A stretch of DNA of 64,000 nucleotides from contig JAQGDQ010000080.1 in assembly GCA_030141605.1 (NCBI GenBank), forward strand, positions 186,001-250,000, given 5' to 3'. Under the pieces are notes generated by a model, which ran no database searches, was not told where the DNA came from, and saw only the letters and a program-made list of their open reading frames with translations. Numbering within the stretch: the stretch's first letter is position 1; every line of letters starts with the position of its first letter. Source of the DNA: Tubiluchus corallicola. Lineage: Eukaryota > Priapulida > Priapulimorpha > Priapulimorphida > Tubiluchidae. Positions 49,380-61,136 of this stretch are shown here, in pieces. The position numbers and the translations under genes are program-made.

Positions 49380-49680
49380 TGCTGTTGTTATAAATGTTAT
49401 TGTTGTTGTCAGCACAGTCGTTGCCATCACCGTCGTTGTCATTGTTGTTATCATAATCTTTGCCATTGTCGTCACCAAACTCGTTGTTGTTATTGTTGTC
49501 GTTGCTATTGATGTCATTGTCATTGTTGTTATCACTCTTTTTAATGTTGTCCTTGTCGTTGTTGCTTTCATGTTGTTACTGTAGTCTTTGCTGTTGCTGT
49601 TATCATTATTGTCATGTTCGTTATTGTTGTCATTATCATCGTCCTTGTAATCGGTATTGTTATTGTTGTTGATGTCAATT
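49380..49680. repeat. Degenerate GTTGTC/ATT trinucleotide array
   Basis: About 300 bases of interrupted three-base repeats (GTT, GTC, ATT). Overlapping open frames on both strands (Val/Ile or Thr-rich) are products of the repeat, not genes. A similar shorter array in the complementary sense lies at 50640-50760. Confidence 0.9.
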
Positions 49681-51199
49681 TTTAACTTTGAAATCTCTCA
49701 TAACCTGTAGAATATAATTATACATTTTAATGTCAATGTAATGATTTAAATAACAATAAATTGTAATGATCTTTAAAACTTTTTACATCATTAATGTTTG
49801 ATTGTCAAGAAAATTGCATGCTAGAAGACTAAAAACTCGTGCAACCTCATACTGCACAGTTCGTGTTGCAAATTTGGCACTTTTACAAAATTTCTCGCTT
49901 ATAGTGTTTTTAAGTAATCTTAACAAATTTTATAACATTGTACATATTAACGAAACAAGAATTAGTCTTTTACAAAAGCATCTTAGACCTACGCAAAACA
50001 GAAGGGCTTTCTTGGCTACATTAAAAATCCCATTAAAGGTCGTACTTCAGCATAAATTTGCCCTGAAAGTTCGATTATCTGTAGTCAAATCAAATTAGTT
50101 TTTACCGCCTTGCATACGCCCCGTCTCTTACCAGCATGCTGCTTCACTGATGATGTTAATTATATATACCATTTTATTGATCATAAATGTCATAATTTAT
50201 ACAATTCTTGTTCAATATTTTACTTGGGAGGCAATCTATGAAGAGTGAGCTAAATATCAGTCGGCACATATGGCATTTTATGTAGAGTCGATGTGGAACA
50301 CTCACTTATGCCTTATGAGGACACAATACATTACATGTATTAATAATTGAAACTACATATTTGCAGGTGCACATTGTAACACATGTTTTATAAGTATTGT
50401 AACTTGCTTCCTGCAATTTAATGTTATTTTCGTGTTTTGCTGATGATGTATATGAGAACTGTGATTGCTGTTTTAATAATGTGTGATTGCATGTAAATCG
50501 GAGTTGAATATTCTCCGCGTCTTTACTGAACTAATAAAGCTGACGTATCTTGGAAATATGCTTCTTAATGTGACAATGCGATAATTTTATCTGGTCCTAC
50601 AAAGTTACAAAAAACAAATAAACTCATTAGTAGGTGCAGTAAATATTTCTAACAATAGTAAAAATAACGGCAACGATAACAGCAACAGTCACTGTGACGA
50701 TGATGACAACAACAACAACATCATCATCATCATCATTATCAACAACAACAACAATAACAATACCTATATTAGCTAGAGACAGATTTTTGAAATCTAGTTT
50801 AAAGTTCTGCATGAGCTAGCTTGCAAATTTGCACCGCTTTAATTGAAACTGTTATACCTATTTAAATTGTGGGCAGTGATTTGTCAACCATTGGTGAACC
50901 GAGCAGCAGGAAGAGAGATGTTAAATGTCAGAGATAGTAAAGAACAACATTGGCACATGATTAGGTCAAGTAGTGTATCCTATCGTATTTTTTCTGCGAG
51001 GAATCGCCGGGAATTTACTGCTATATTGGTGGCTAAATCCCAAAATTTATAGTAAACTAGAAGCGGACAAATATGTGGTAAATATAGTTAATGAACGGAA
51101 GCTTTAGCAACAGCTGGTTTGATGAGACGTGAAATAGATCGACAACCAAAACGTGTTAGGTACACAGCATTTTGTGTCCAAAATTTAACCTTAATTAAA

Positions 51200-52425
51200 A
51201 TAAGGTAAATTTTAAAATAATTGCTAATGCCCCGCGCAAGGATCAAGTAACTCAATATTATTATCTATTAGATATTTATAAATTAGAAGAATATGAACTA
51301 GAACTAACAAAGTTTATCCATAAATATAACTGTAATACTCTTCCTCCATTATTTAATGATTATTACAGAACGCTTTGTAATGTACACTCATACAGCACTA
51401 GAACTGCCGTATCGAGTCTTCTTTTTTTACCTCCTTTATTGGTATCGGGTTATTATTTTCTACTCGCCATTAATTAAGTTTTTAATCTGTTATTTAATTA
51501 TCAAAATCGCTTTTGCAGTATTAATTGTGTTAAAATGTATACTTTTATCGGATTTGAAAATGGGGTAGAATATGAAAAATTATCCTGTCTTCCTTTAAGA
51601 AAACTGTCATATAAATCATTTAAGAAGCTGTGCAATATTTTGACTTGTGCGATATGGTGGCGCTGTGCTAACTGTGACGCTTGCTGACTGTCTTTTAAAT
51701 TTTATGTTTTTGTGTGCTTAGACACAAGTTAATTCTTTAGTTGCTACCCAAAAAGTGCTCATGATAAGAACTATGAAGAGACGCGGAATTGGTTTGATGT
51801 ATTCTGTACAAATACATTGCATTACATACACATACACACATATTGCACATACATTAGGTCTCATCTGAGGCTCATTTAGAATTATGTGTTTGGCACTCAT
51901 CGATCTCAAATGAATTGACCAATGAAATAGAACATGTTCAAATAGAAGTTTGCAAAATTATTTTAGGCCCTCAGTATACCAGCTACGATGACGCACGGAA
52001 GCCTCTAAATTTGAAAGACGTACTGACCTTGTTTTAAAGTTTGCACTCAGAACGAAAAATTCAGAAAGACACTGTCATTCACCAGTTCGTTCAAAAACAT
52101 TGCTTAAAAATACACGTAAAACATATCGTAAGTTTTATTCACCTTTAGCCTATATGAAAAGGCTTTTAAATGGTAGTAATATGATCTTGGCGAATAGGTA
52201 GATTCTCTTAGTTTTTTATTTGATTTTTTAATTATGGTTGCGTCTGTTATTAGGTATTTTTTTACCTGTAGGTTGTATTAGTATTGTTGTTTGTATATCT
52301 TTTTTTATCATTCTATTGTTTACAGCTAATGTCTTTTAATTGTCATTTTACTGTAAAGGCAATCTTTTTCAGTTTTTTAACTGCAATTTTTGTATGAAAA
52401 TAAACCTGTTATCTATCTAAGAAAC
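51200..52425 (+). mobile_element. Old LINE 3' fragment
   Basis: A broken frame at about 51235-51400 reads like the C-terminal end of a LINE polyprotein (YKLEEYELELTKFIHKYNCN, LPPLFNDYY, NVHSYSTR). The 3' part ends at about 52420 with ATGAAAATAAACCTGTTATCTATCTA, a typical LINE tail. Many stops and shifts; no function expected. The left edge is approximate. Confidence 0.6.
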
Positions 52426-52551
52426 AATATAAAAAGCCTTTGATTGTTACCTATAGAGTAACAACATACTGGTAATATCGATTTTAGTAATATTGATTTT
52501 GATAATAAAGACTCCTTTAAAACCCCGATTGTTTATTTCCTTGATTTTTGT

Positions 52552-52632
52552 TTGTGTATTTGTCTGTCTGTGTGTGTCTGTCTGTGTGTGTGTGTGTGTG
52601 CGTGTGCGTGCGTGTGTGCGTGTGTGTCAGGC
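52552..52632. repeat. GT dinucleotide microsatellite
   Basis: Interrupted (GT)n with GC steps. An ATTC/GTTC tetranucleotide run follows at about 52725-52806. Confidence 0.9.
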
Positions 52633-53296
52633 AGCTGTTAAGCTGGCTTTATTTACCTATTTATTCACTTACATATATTTACTGTTTCATTTAGTTGGTC
52701 ACCCATGCATTAATTTGTTTTGTTCGTTCGTGAGTCTGTTTGTTTATTCGTTCGATTATTCATTCATTTATTCGTTCGTTCGCTCGTTCATTCATTCATT
52801 CATTCATTTTAGCTTTTCATTGCTTGTTTTTTTCTCTACGTCGTGCTCAGCTAATTTGTACAAAAGTTTGTCATGTTGTGTTAAGTCCTAAATGTGCCAT
52901 TATCAACATTTATTTAAAACTGGTAACAGTTGTAAAATTTACTGCCTAAGTGCAAATGATAAGTAAAGCATATTGAAAACATTGCCAGTGCAAGGAGAAA
53001 AACGTATTTTTCTATTTCGTTAGGTTTATTGCATGAAAACGTGTGAGTTGCCATATATACCCTTGATCTTGGTTCAAATTAGAACTTTCAAGAGTTATAT
53101 TAGTTACTACTGAATGATCAGATCATTTTAGTTTACTGAGAGCAAAGGTCATCCAACCTGGATTTAACATAATCTTAATTCATGATCGCTCTTGTTGACG
53201 TTGCTGACTTGCACATCTCTAGATTTCATTTGTATTGTTCCTGTATTAAATCTACTTTAGGAAAAGGTTCATTCCTATAACACTTCTGTTTTTAAA

Positions 53297-56200
53297 ATGA
53301 GTTTTATTCCTACCGCTTGCATATTACTAATTTCGCTGAGTGTTGTATTAGGCAGTGGCCACTATGGCTCGCCTGTAAATCAATATGTGTGTAGCCATTA
53401 CGCTTACTACACCAGAATTTTACTGCCCACAAAGTACCTAGAGGATGAATTTGAGAAAAGAGATTGTGATTTTGATCTAACTGGAGTCTGGTACAATCAG
53501 CATGGATCAGAGCTAATCCTGTGCCACTCCGCGGATGGTAGACTTGAGGGTGAATTTCGTACGAGAGTTGAAACATCTGATGGATCAGCAGGTGAGAAAC
53601 TTTGGAACAGCGTATGTTTTCACTTCTGTTTCATTTTTTCTAAGATTTCTAACGCGTCATAAAAACGTGATTTAATTTTAACGTTCATAAAGCACAACGT
53701 TAACTGATGTGTTTTCATCGAGAACGAAAACTACACACAGGTGGTATAAGACAGGTCACTAACATCTCATAACATTTTAGCTCTCAGTATTTGAATAACG
53801 TAATTTTAAGTCCCAAGTAAGCCATCTATTATTTAAGGCAATCGCTATTAAGTCCTATATAAACGGTGCGATTTTTGCATACATCTGAGTCAGACGCATA
53901 TGTCCAAAACTCTCCGTAAGCTATTCTTGATTTTACGATTCATTTTATGTTAGTCAGAAGCACAGGACGTAAGCACAATTACGTTAGAAATTGGAAGTAC
54001 ATTAAAATTCCAGAAGATCATAAGTTCTGGCACTTTTATGTGCAGTTAGCCGTCGAGTGGAAAACACATTTTATTGCATTGTCCCTTTTATAATGATATT
54101 CGTACTTTGTTATTCCTGTACCTAGCCTCAATTAATTTAATCAGCTCAATGATAATGATTAATTAGGTATTTGCCTAAAGGAATATGTAAAGTCAACTAA
54201 TCTTGGAGAGAAGAAATTTTTTAAACTAATGTAATAATTTGTTTTATTGTTTGTTTAAAAACTGTTTTAATTGATAAATAAATGCTTGTTTAAATGAGCT
54301 TTAATGTGTCTCATTGCCCTGTTGATAGACTGGCTTTTATTTTACGACACAATGTGTACTTTTAGGTGTTTCAAACTGTTGTAAAATGATCGATGCCATT
54401 ATAAGATTCTAACCATACTATGTTTTCAAATTTCTTGTGACCACGTAAGCAGAAAGCGAGAACCAGACAAATCAGGTCGGTGGGGTTAGATCAGTTGCTC
54501 ACGATGTGCTGCATTTCGAAGAAAGAAAAGAATAATGTTAACAGTACTGAATGGATTAAACAGTATCGGACTTTGGATTTTACTTAATTAATTGTTGAAG
54601 TTTTGTATTTTTATAAATCATTCAATAGGATTGGAAAGCAAACATCGTCTTGATTTAGATCCTCATGCAAATCGTGATTTAAATTAACGATTGCTTTTTT
54701 AGAATCCTGTTTTTAACGATGCGAACAATCATTTGGGTGATGCTATCTACAAGCAGAAAAATGATTATTCAGAAGTTCGTGAGTTCTATTTTGTTAAAGG
54801 ACATATGTTGATTTGCCAAGACAGTTTTATTTTTTGATTTCTTACATAATTTAAAGTTTCACTGTACTAGTAACATTACTTTGCTAATCTATCTGCAAAA
54901 ATGTAACACATCGCAAAAAGATGTATGTTTCTATCTGAAGTATAGGCTTACTAGATCAGACGGAGAATAAGCAAAACAGATCTAAATTTGACACAATAAT
55001 AGCGGGAAAAATGTGAGAAGAAATAAAAAAATCCGTTTTATTATTTCCTTCATAAAACAAAAATTCAATTTTTTTGTTTTTTAATAACGAGGTTTTTCAA
55101 CCTTATCATTCAAATCAAGATAGGGCAACCTCATCTGATGCGGTTAAAGATAAACGTTCTGCACCGGAAATTCATTTCCTCTTAGGTGTACAAGAAAATA
55201 CATCATGACAATTTTCTTTTTACAAAAACGCACCATGTAAGCACACTTTTAGTTGTGCTTAATTGCACAAAATTTCTCCGTAAAGGCTTATGTATATACA
55301 CGGTGCGTTATAGAAGATGCGCGTCCAAGATGTATGAGTTTTCCCACATTATAATAAGATAAACTTGGTATTCTCAGTTCCCAATTCTTGCTAGTCTTTT
55401 AATTGATAATCGGATTCTTATTATCTTTATTTTGTTCTCTTACAATGTTGCTATCCGATGTTGCCATAGATCTAAGTTTATTGTAGCTCTGCCCACTGTT
55501 TCTTACGATATGCGTAGTACCTTTGCAGATAGGCTGGCAAATTAGTATTACTAGCGTAGAATGTTTTAAATCTACAATCAAAATCAAAACTGTGTTAGCA
55601 AAGCTAACTATTCTATTATAAAATAGTAATCAATTTCTTTCACCATTTCATGAATATTCATTTTTCTGATTGTAAATTGGCATATCCCATTTGGAAAGTG
55701 GCATCAATAAAGACCTTCGTTAATTTCAATCGCGATTTAAATGACAGCTTTAAATCAAAATGGTGTTTATTTCCTAATCCTATTGTATGATTTGTAAAAA
55801 CAACGAAACTTCAACAATTAATAAGCTATAATCTTGCAAACCGATAGTGTTTAGTCAAAGTCGCTATTGCCCATTTGCTTTGCCGCAAGTCCACAGGGGA
55901 TGCCGATCTTTTAACAATGTTCTTTTCGTTCTTCGAAGTGAACACGTGACCTATCTCACCTATCTGATTGGCAGGATTCTTGTGTCCTGCTTCCGATGTC
56001 GAAAGAAATTAGAGCATGCGTCTTATATATGAGCCTAGCGCATGAGTCACAGAATCGAAAGAGGCATATACAGTTTACACGGTTCAATTTTTACTCATGC
56101 GACCAAATCGCATCGTGTAAATAGCATTCAAGATGGACTCCCATTGGGGTATTTTATTTAAGTTTCTAGGCTCCATAATTGCCCTCTCATTTGAGTAATT

Positions 56201-57988
56201 TATTCAAGTTTCTAGGCTCCATAGTTACCTTCTCATTTGAGGAATTTATTCAAGTTCGTAGGCGCTACAGTTGCTGTTAAATTATTCGTACCGAAGAAAA
56301 GTAGGGTTTCCTTATTTGCCGCAAGTGCCCTCTCGTTTGAGGAATGTATTCAAGTTTGAAGACGCTATAATTCTAAACTCATTACTGAGTGTAATAGCCT
56401 GATTCCTATAATTCTGGGATGTGAACCATGGGCATTACTCCCATCTAACAGAAAGTGACACTCACTCTTGTCATTTAGTGGTTTACTTTCAATGCTTTGT
56501 GTGATTTATTAAGCTACTAGTAACAATAATAGCTTGTTATTTAAACTTGTTTTAGGCGATAGCGCTGCAAAAGTCATCGGATTCACAGGAGAGCGAAAAT
56601 GCTGGGACACAAATGCATTAGCGTCGAGTAGATTCAGCACCCAAACCTACATTCCCAGTAACGGCAGTCCATTGGGATTCACTGTCTCTTGGAACAGAGG
56701 AAAATCTGTTACGAGCTGGACTGGACATTATCGCGTACGCATACTGTAGTCCAGCCTTGTTTTTTGTTTAAACATATTTATTTTACAACCTTTAGACAAA
56801 AAGTCCATGCGGGGTTGTATTGTTTTTACAATGTTGCCTTGTTTTTACAATGAACAATGTCACAAAAGTGAGACGTTGCTTGGAATTCATATTTGTTAAT
56901 GCAGAACTGATCATTAATAAGTACTGCTGAACTGTTAGTTAAAAGTTGACAACGTCCAACTTATAAGTTGGTGATTATATATTAATGCTGATTAATGACA
57001 ATGTTTCTAAAATCATTAGGTTAAAGTATCAATTTATAATTAAGCTTTTAGCTTGGTAACTGATGGAAATATTGACTACCTCAAGTAACGCGAGAGCTCT
57101 CAAAATAAACGAGGGACGCGCAACTAGTTGACCAAAATCTCTACACAATTGGTAATTAATTAGCACGCACTATAGGTTTATAATTTGAAATATCACTCGC
57201 GCAATTTTGTTATAAATTAAACAATTGCACTGTGTATAGAGTTAACATTAAAAATTATTCTTAATAGCAATTATTGTAAATTGGCTTTTAGGTGAAAAAA
57301 CTAGCTTGTGACAACAGAACTGAAAATGAGTGCAGGCAAGAAAGAACAGCATCTCTGCATTTGCACTGGGTACTGACAAGCCAGGCAGATGAATACAGTC
57401 AACAGTGGCATTTAACCAGGTACATCCCAGTCATACAAGAACAAGCTAAAGAATGTTATTATAATTATGATAAAATATATCATAATGGCGTAAAGTAACT
57501 ATTTTGAAGTAAACTATGTTTCTTACTATACCGGAACACCACTGACTGGTTTCAGCTCTTTCTATTTTAAGTTCTGTTACTCTGTCTTCTTTCTTTGCCT
57601 TATTCAGTGGATTTTTTCATACACGAAAACTGTCCATAGCAATACCTAGCTTTTCTGCAATGCAAGGGGAAAAAGCTCAGCACTGAAAACAAAGTAGTCA
57701 GGCAGAAAGGTCACTAGATAACCGTGTTCACCATCTGAAATGGTGAAGATTTTTTCTCTTTGTTACTTTCTCAATCATGAAGCTGCCTAAAGCTGTTCAA
57801 TATTGTTTTTTCACAAATAGATCACATTTGATAATCAAAGCGTTACTTAACCACTATTTGCTTTTTATTACAGAACTGGACACGATAATTTCCACAGGCC
57901 CCAAAGGAACTCACAGCCATTGAAAGCAATGTGCTTAGATCATCCAAGAGCAACAGCCTGCAGCAAGCACGAGGAAGATCATTTTTAA
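53297..57988 (+). CDS. Secreted avidin/streptavidin-like biotin-binding protein
   Basis: Four exons, 53297-53591, 56556-56734, 57292-57419 and 57874-57988, join in frame to give 238 residues. The signal peptide is about MSFIPTACILLISLSVVLGSG. An avidin barrel follows after a Cys-containing N-terminal segment. Expected biotin contacts are present: N and S of LTGVWYNQHGS, T of GEFRTRV, W of GFTVSW, S/T/W of GKSVTSWTG, W and L of LHWVL, W of QQWHL and D of GHDNF. The tyrosine of strand 3 is Phe. GVWYNQHGS, SVTSWTG and GHDNF resemble streptavidin more than hen avidin. Relative to both, the loop before strand 7 has extra Cys (CDNRTENEC), and a 29-residue tail with two Cys follows the barrel. Such proteins usually sequester biotin outside the cell. 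AATAAA lies at 58236-58241. Confidence 0.92.
53592..56555 (+). repeat. Avidin intron 1 with 46-bp tandem repeats
   Basis: A 3-kb intron without coding signal. Near 56120-56270 three copies of a 46-bp unit (TTTGAGGAATTTATTCAAGTTTCTAGGCTCCATA-like, split here as TTTATTCAAG and TAGGCTCCATA) occur at a constant 46-base step. A fourth diverged copy lies at about 56325-56370. Confidence 0.85.
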
Positions 57989-58399
57989 TTTTTTTGAAAT
58001 GAAACGTTAATGCTAACTTTAATTAACAGCCTGCAGTTTAATATAATTTACGTAAACGAACACATGATAAGTGACATTGCTTCATATATACATACATATA
58101 TATATATATGAGGCAATGTGAGTTTTACGAATATAGCAGAAGCATAAATCACACTTTGCTTATATATTTGGCCTTGTACGTCTATGCCGTACGTTACGCC
58201 CATTAATGTAAAACCTGCTAAGCATCATTGTTTCAAATAAATTAGCACTTATAACTCGAATGTGATTATTTTGTGCTAATTCGATACATGTTTAGTGTAT
58301 TTGCTCGGGTCTTCACTTATTCGGTTATTCATAGATTTACTCTGTCAGTCACACTTTTTCCAACTTTTCAACTTCAAATGAGCTGAAATAACCTTAAAA

Positions 58400-58910
58400 G
58401 TATTTACCCAACTGAGTTAAGATTTTATGTTGTAATTAGACACCTACTACTGGTTCAACACAAAAAATTGTCACAATTGAATAATTGGTTAATTAATTAG
58501 ACCCCTTTAAGTTATTAATTTCAAATTGATCCAATTCCAAAAATATTTTACCAAACCGAGTTGAAATGTGCTGTGATGATTAGCTAGGATGTCCCTGGTT
58601 CAAAAAAGGCGCAATTCGTTAGTTAGTTAATTAATTAAAGCTGTTTAATCATTTAATTCTATTTTGATTTATATTGCATGTTCACACGATTTAATCGAGC
58701 AGAAATTTGAGAGAGTGATTAGACAGGATGTCCATTGTTCAAGGCAAAAAATTCGTGACAGTTCGTTACTTAATTAATTAGTTAAACAAAATGGCCTTGG
58801 TTCAAAAGAAAAAAGGCAATTCGTTAATCAGTTAGTTAATTAGACTGTTTAATTGATTAATTGTAAATTAAGTTGACTTGAAATTTGATTGGCTAAATGA
58901 AGAGCAAAAG
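58400..58910. repeat. Diverged tandem repeats ending in TTAATTAATTAG
   Basis: About four units of roughly 110-165 bases share a layout: a GATTAG..GGATGTCC..GGTTCAA segment, then GCAATTCGTTAG and a TTAGTTAATTAATTA run. Unit borders are not exact. Confidence 0.6.
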
Positions 58911-59819
58911 AGAGAAACCACATCTCAAGTCTTTAACTCCCTTTCAGCAATCCAAATAATCACTGCTGCACTACTTACCCATCAAGCTTTTATCACTAAA
59001 TTGCTACTCACAATATTAATACTGTGCAGTGTTTTATCGGCGTAGGGCTTTTTATTAAAATGGTCGATAAAATGAATTGGAAATTTAATCTTTTTACGTG
59101 TAAATTTGAAATTGTAATTTAGTTAGGAATTTATGATGAACAGATAAATAGAATAAAAGAACTGAACAGCTGGACTTTTCGACCAAAATAAGATAGCATC
59201 CTGTGAGAAAAAATAGTCAGTCTTATAACCAAGCGTCATCTAAGAATAAAACAGTCAGTCTTATAACCCTTCTGATTTTTCATTTAAGGGCAAAGGCATA
59301 GGAGGAATTTACCTGTTAAGTAGACGAACACGTTCGTGGAAATTACTTTTCAGGCCAATCAATGAAACTTACGCTTCTATAAGACGTTACAATGCCAAGT
59401 AGCACACACATGAACTTCTAATTCAGCAATTAGTACGTAGTTAATCAGTTTCTTCAAAATATAGGTGCTGCTGTTAATACCCAATGTAGTAAATTAGTTT
59501 CAGGACATGATATGTTTTCTGTCCTGGCACATTTCCATCAGTAGAGAAAACGTACTAAAGCAAACAAGTGGGTGTGTGGCAAATGATAGCAAGCCTTTTA
59601 TAAGTCTCATTTTCAACCCTTCCTTAAGTTCCTTTTGCCTGCAGTTAAAATACAAAATTAAGTGACTATGAACTTTAAGCAAATTTGTGGTGATGAATAA
59701 AAGCGATGTGAGTATGGTTAACTCCATTAAAATGTTGAAAGCTAAACAATTAACAGTTCTGAAAAGTTACGAAACACAGTTAAAAGTAAAACTGTTCTAA
59801 GTTCTAGAAGTTTAACAGG

Positions 59820-59847
59820 TGCACACACACACACACACACGCACGCA

Positions 59848-59940
<93 letters not shown>
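59820..59940. repeat. AC/GC dinucleotide microsatellite
   Basis: Long (AC)n with an internal (GCAC)n block at 59839-59868, ending in a short TA run. The Cys/Val open frame on the minus strand is a repeat artefact. Confidence 0.98.
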
Positions 59941-59943
<3 letters not shown>

Positions 59944-60196
59944 AGGTATCGCACACTACGTGCTATTAAGTATTAAGTAAATTCAGCGCCCCTACCTTGG
60001 TGGCCGCAGTCTCAACAAGGTTTATATTGACTCGTAATGAGTATCTGATAAACACAGGTTATCCTACACAGAGAAATATTGAAATTGTATAATAATGAAT
60101 TCGTATTATATAAAGAACTGACGTTCCCATAACCTATACAATATTGACACAGGTTGTTCTACAAAGAGAAAGATTGAAATTGCACAATATTGAATT

Positions 60197-60406
60197 CGTA
60201 TTATATAAAGAAATGAAGTTGCCTTAGTCTACACAATATTGTCACGCCATATCAACAGACACAAGGCCAGTGTCAGTTTCAAGACATGATAAATGAAAAC
60301 ACGTATTATACGAAGAAATGAAGTTGCCTTAGTCTACACAATATTGTCACGCCATATCAACGGACACAAGGCCTGTGTCAGTTTCAAGACATGATAAATG
60401 AAAACG
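60197..60406. repeat. Two near-identical 105-bp tandem copies
   Basis: Copies at 60197-60301 and 60302-60406 differ at only a handful of positions (for example CAACAGAC versus CAACGGAC). An older, partly related copy precedes them at about 60060-60150. Confidence 0.92.
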
Positions 60407-61136
60407 TTCACTTTCAAACATTCTTCAAAGCTAAATAAGCTAATATATTGATCAGGCATTGCTAGCATGTCGAACTGTGCACGGTTGATGGTATTAAAAT
60501 TTTGAGAAAAATTTTATTTGAGACTGCAAAGTAGGCCTAAATATGAAACTGAATTTATCAACGCCCATTCACTCCTTAATGGCTGAAGTCGCTGATGTCA
60601 GATGGCTTAATTTGCCAAAATCTTAACTGATACTTACATAGTGTGGCCATTTAATAGAATTAATGTTAACCTAAAGATTTAGTTTTTTTGTGCCTTTCAA
60701 AAAAAAAGAAAATCATTCTTTGTCGATCTTTCGATATACAGAACCGATTATAGAACATTCATTGATGAGTAAGTAAGCGTTTTGTGTTAGAATCAGTTTC
60801 TCAAGCCTTAATGCATCATGTGTGTTTTCAATAACAAAGCGAAGTAAGTTTAAATCATTTTCCACAAAAGGTTTATTTTGTGTGAGATAGATGTTATTAC
60901 TGTAAACTCACAGTGTTAATATAGATACGTACAAATTCTATAAAATATCAATAATGACATTTTGGGAAGAATGATGAATTTTTGAAATATTGTACAGTGT
61001 ACACACACAATGAGTAAACCAGCTAACTGGCAACTTAAATAATACTTAATCATTTCAGTTTTCCAAAATTATTTGAAATTGCGATTTCTTGAATTTTTGA
61101 CAATCCGAAAGATCCGACATCTATTTTTTATAATTA

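Larger units (their letters stand above)
45421..53296. other. Gene-poor region between kinesin and avidin gene
   Basis: About 7.9 kb. It should contain the kinesin 3' untranslated region and the avidin promoter. It holds a block of short repeats (47860-48100), a GC-richer unrecognised block (about 48100-49250), trinucleotide arrays (49380-49680 and 50640-50760), an old LINE 3' fragment (about 51200-52425) and a GT/ATTC repeat region (52550-52810). Open frames here match no family I recognise. Confidence 0.5.
57989..61136. other. Intergenic region between avidin and GPCR genes
   Basis: About 3.1 kb between convergent genes. It holds the avidin 3' untranslated region, a TA tract at 58092-58110, a diverged TTAATTAATTAG-rich tandem family (58400-58910), an AC microsatellite (59820-59936) and a near-identical 105-bp duplication (60197-60406). 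TTTATT at 60872-60877 could be the GPCR polyadenylation signal on the minus strand. Confidence 0.6.

Noticed and set aside
49315-49672. Val/Ile-rich and Thr-rich frames on both strands
   Set aside because: Products of the degenerate trinucleotide array; no domain and no conserved start.
53592-53662. Read-through of avidin exon 1 to a stop at 53662
   Set aside because: The donor at 53592 and the in-phase barrel continuation at 56556 show this part is intron.
59742-59954. Cys/Val repeat protein on the minus strand
   Set aside because: Translation of the AC microsatellite.
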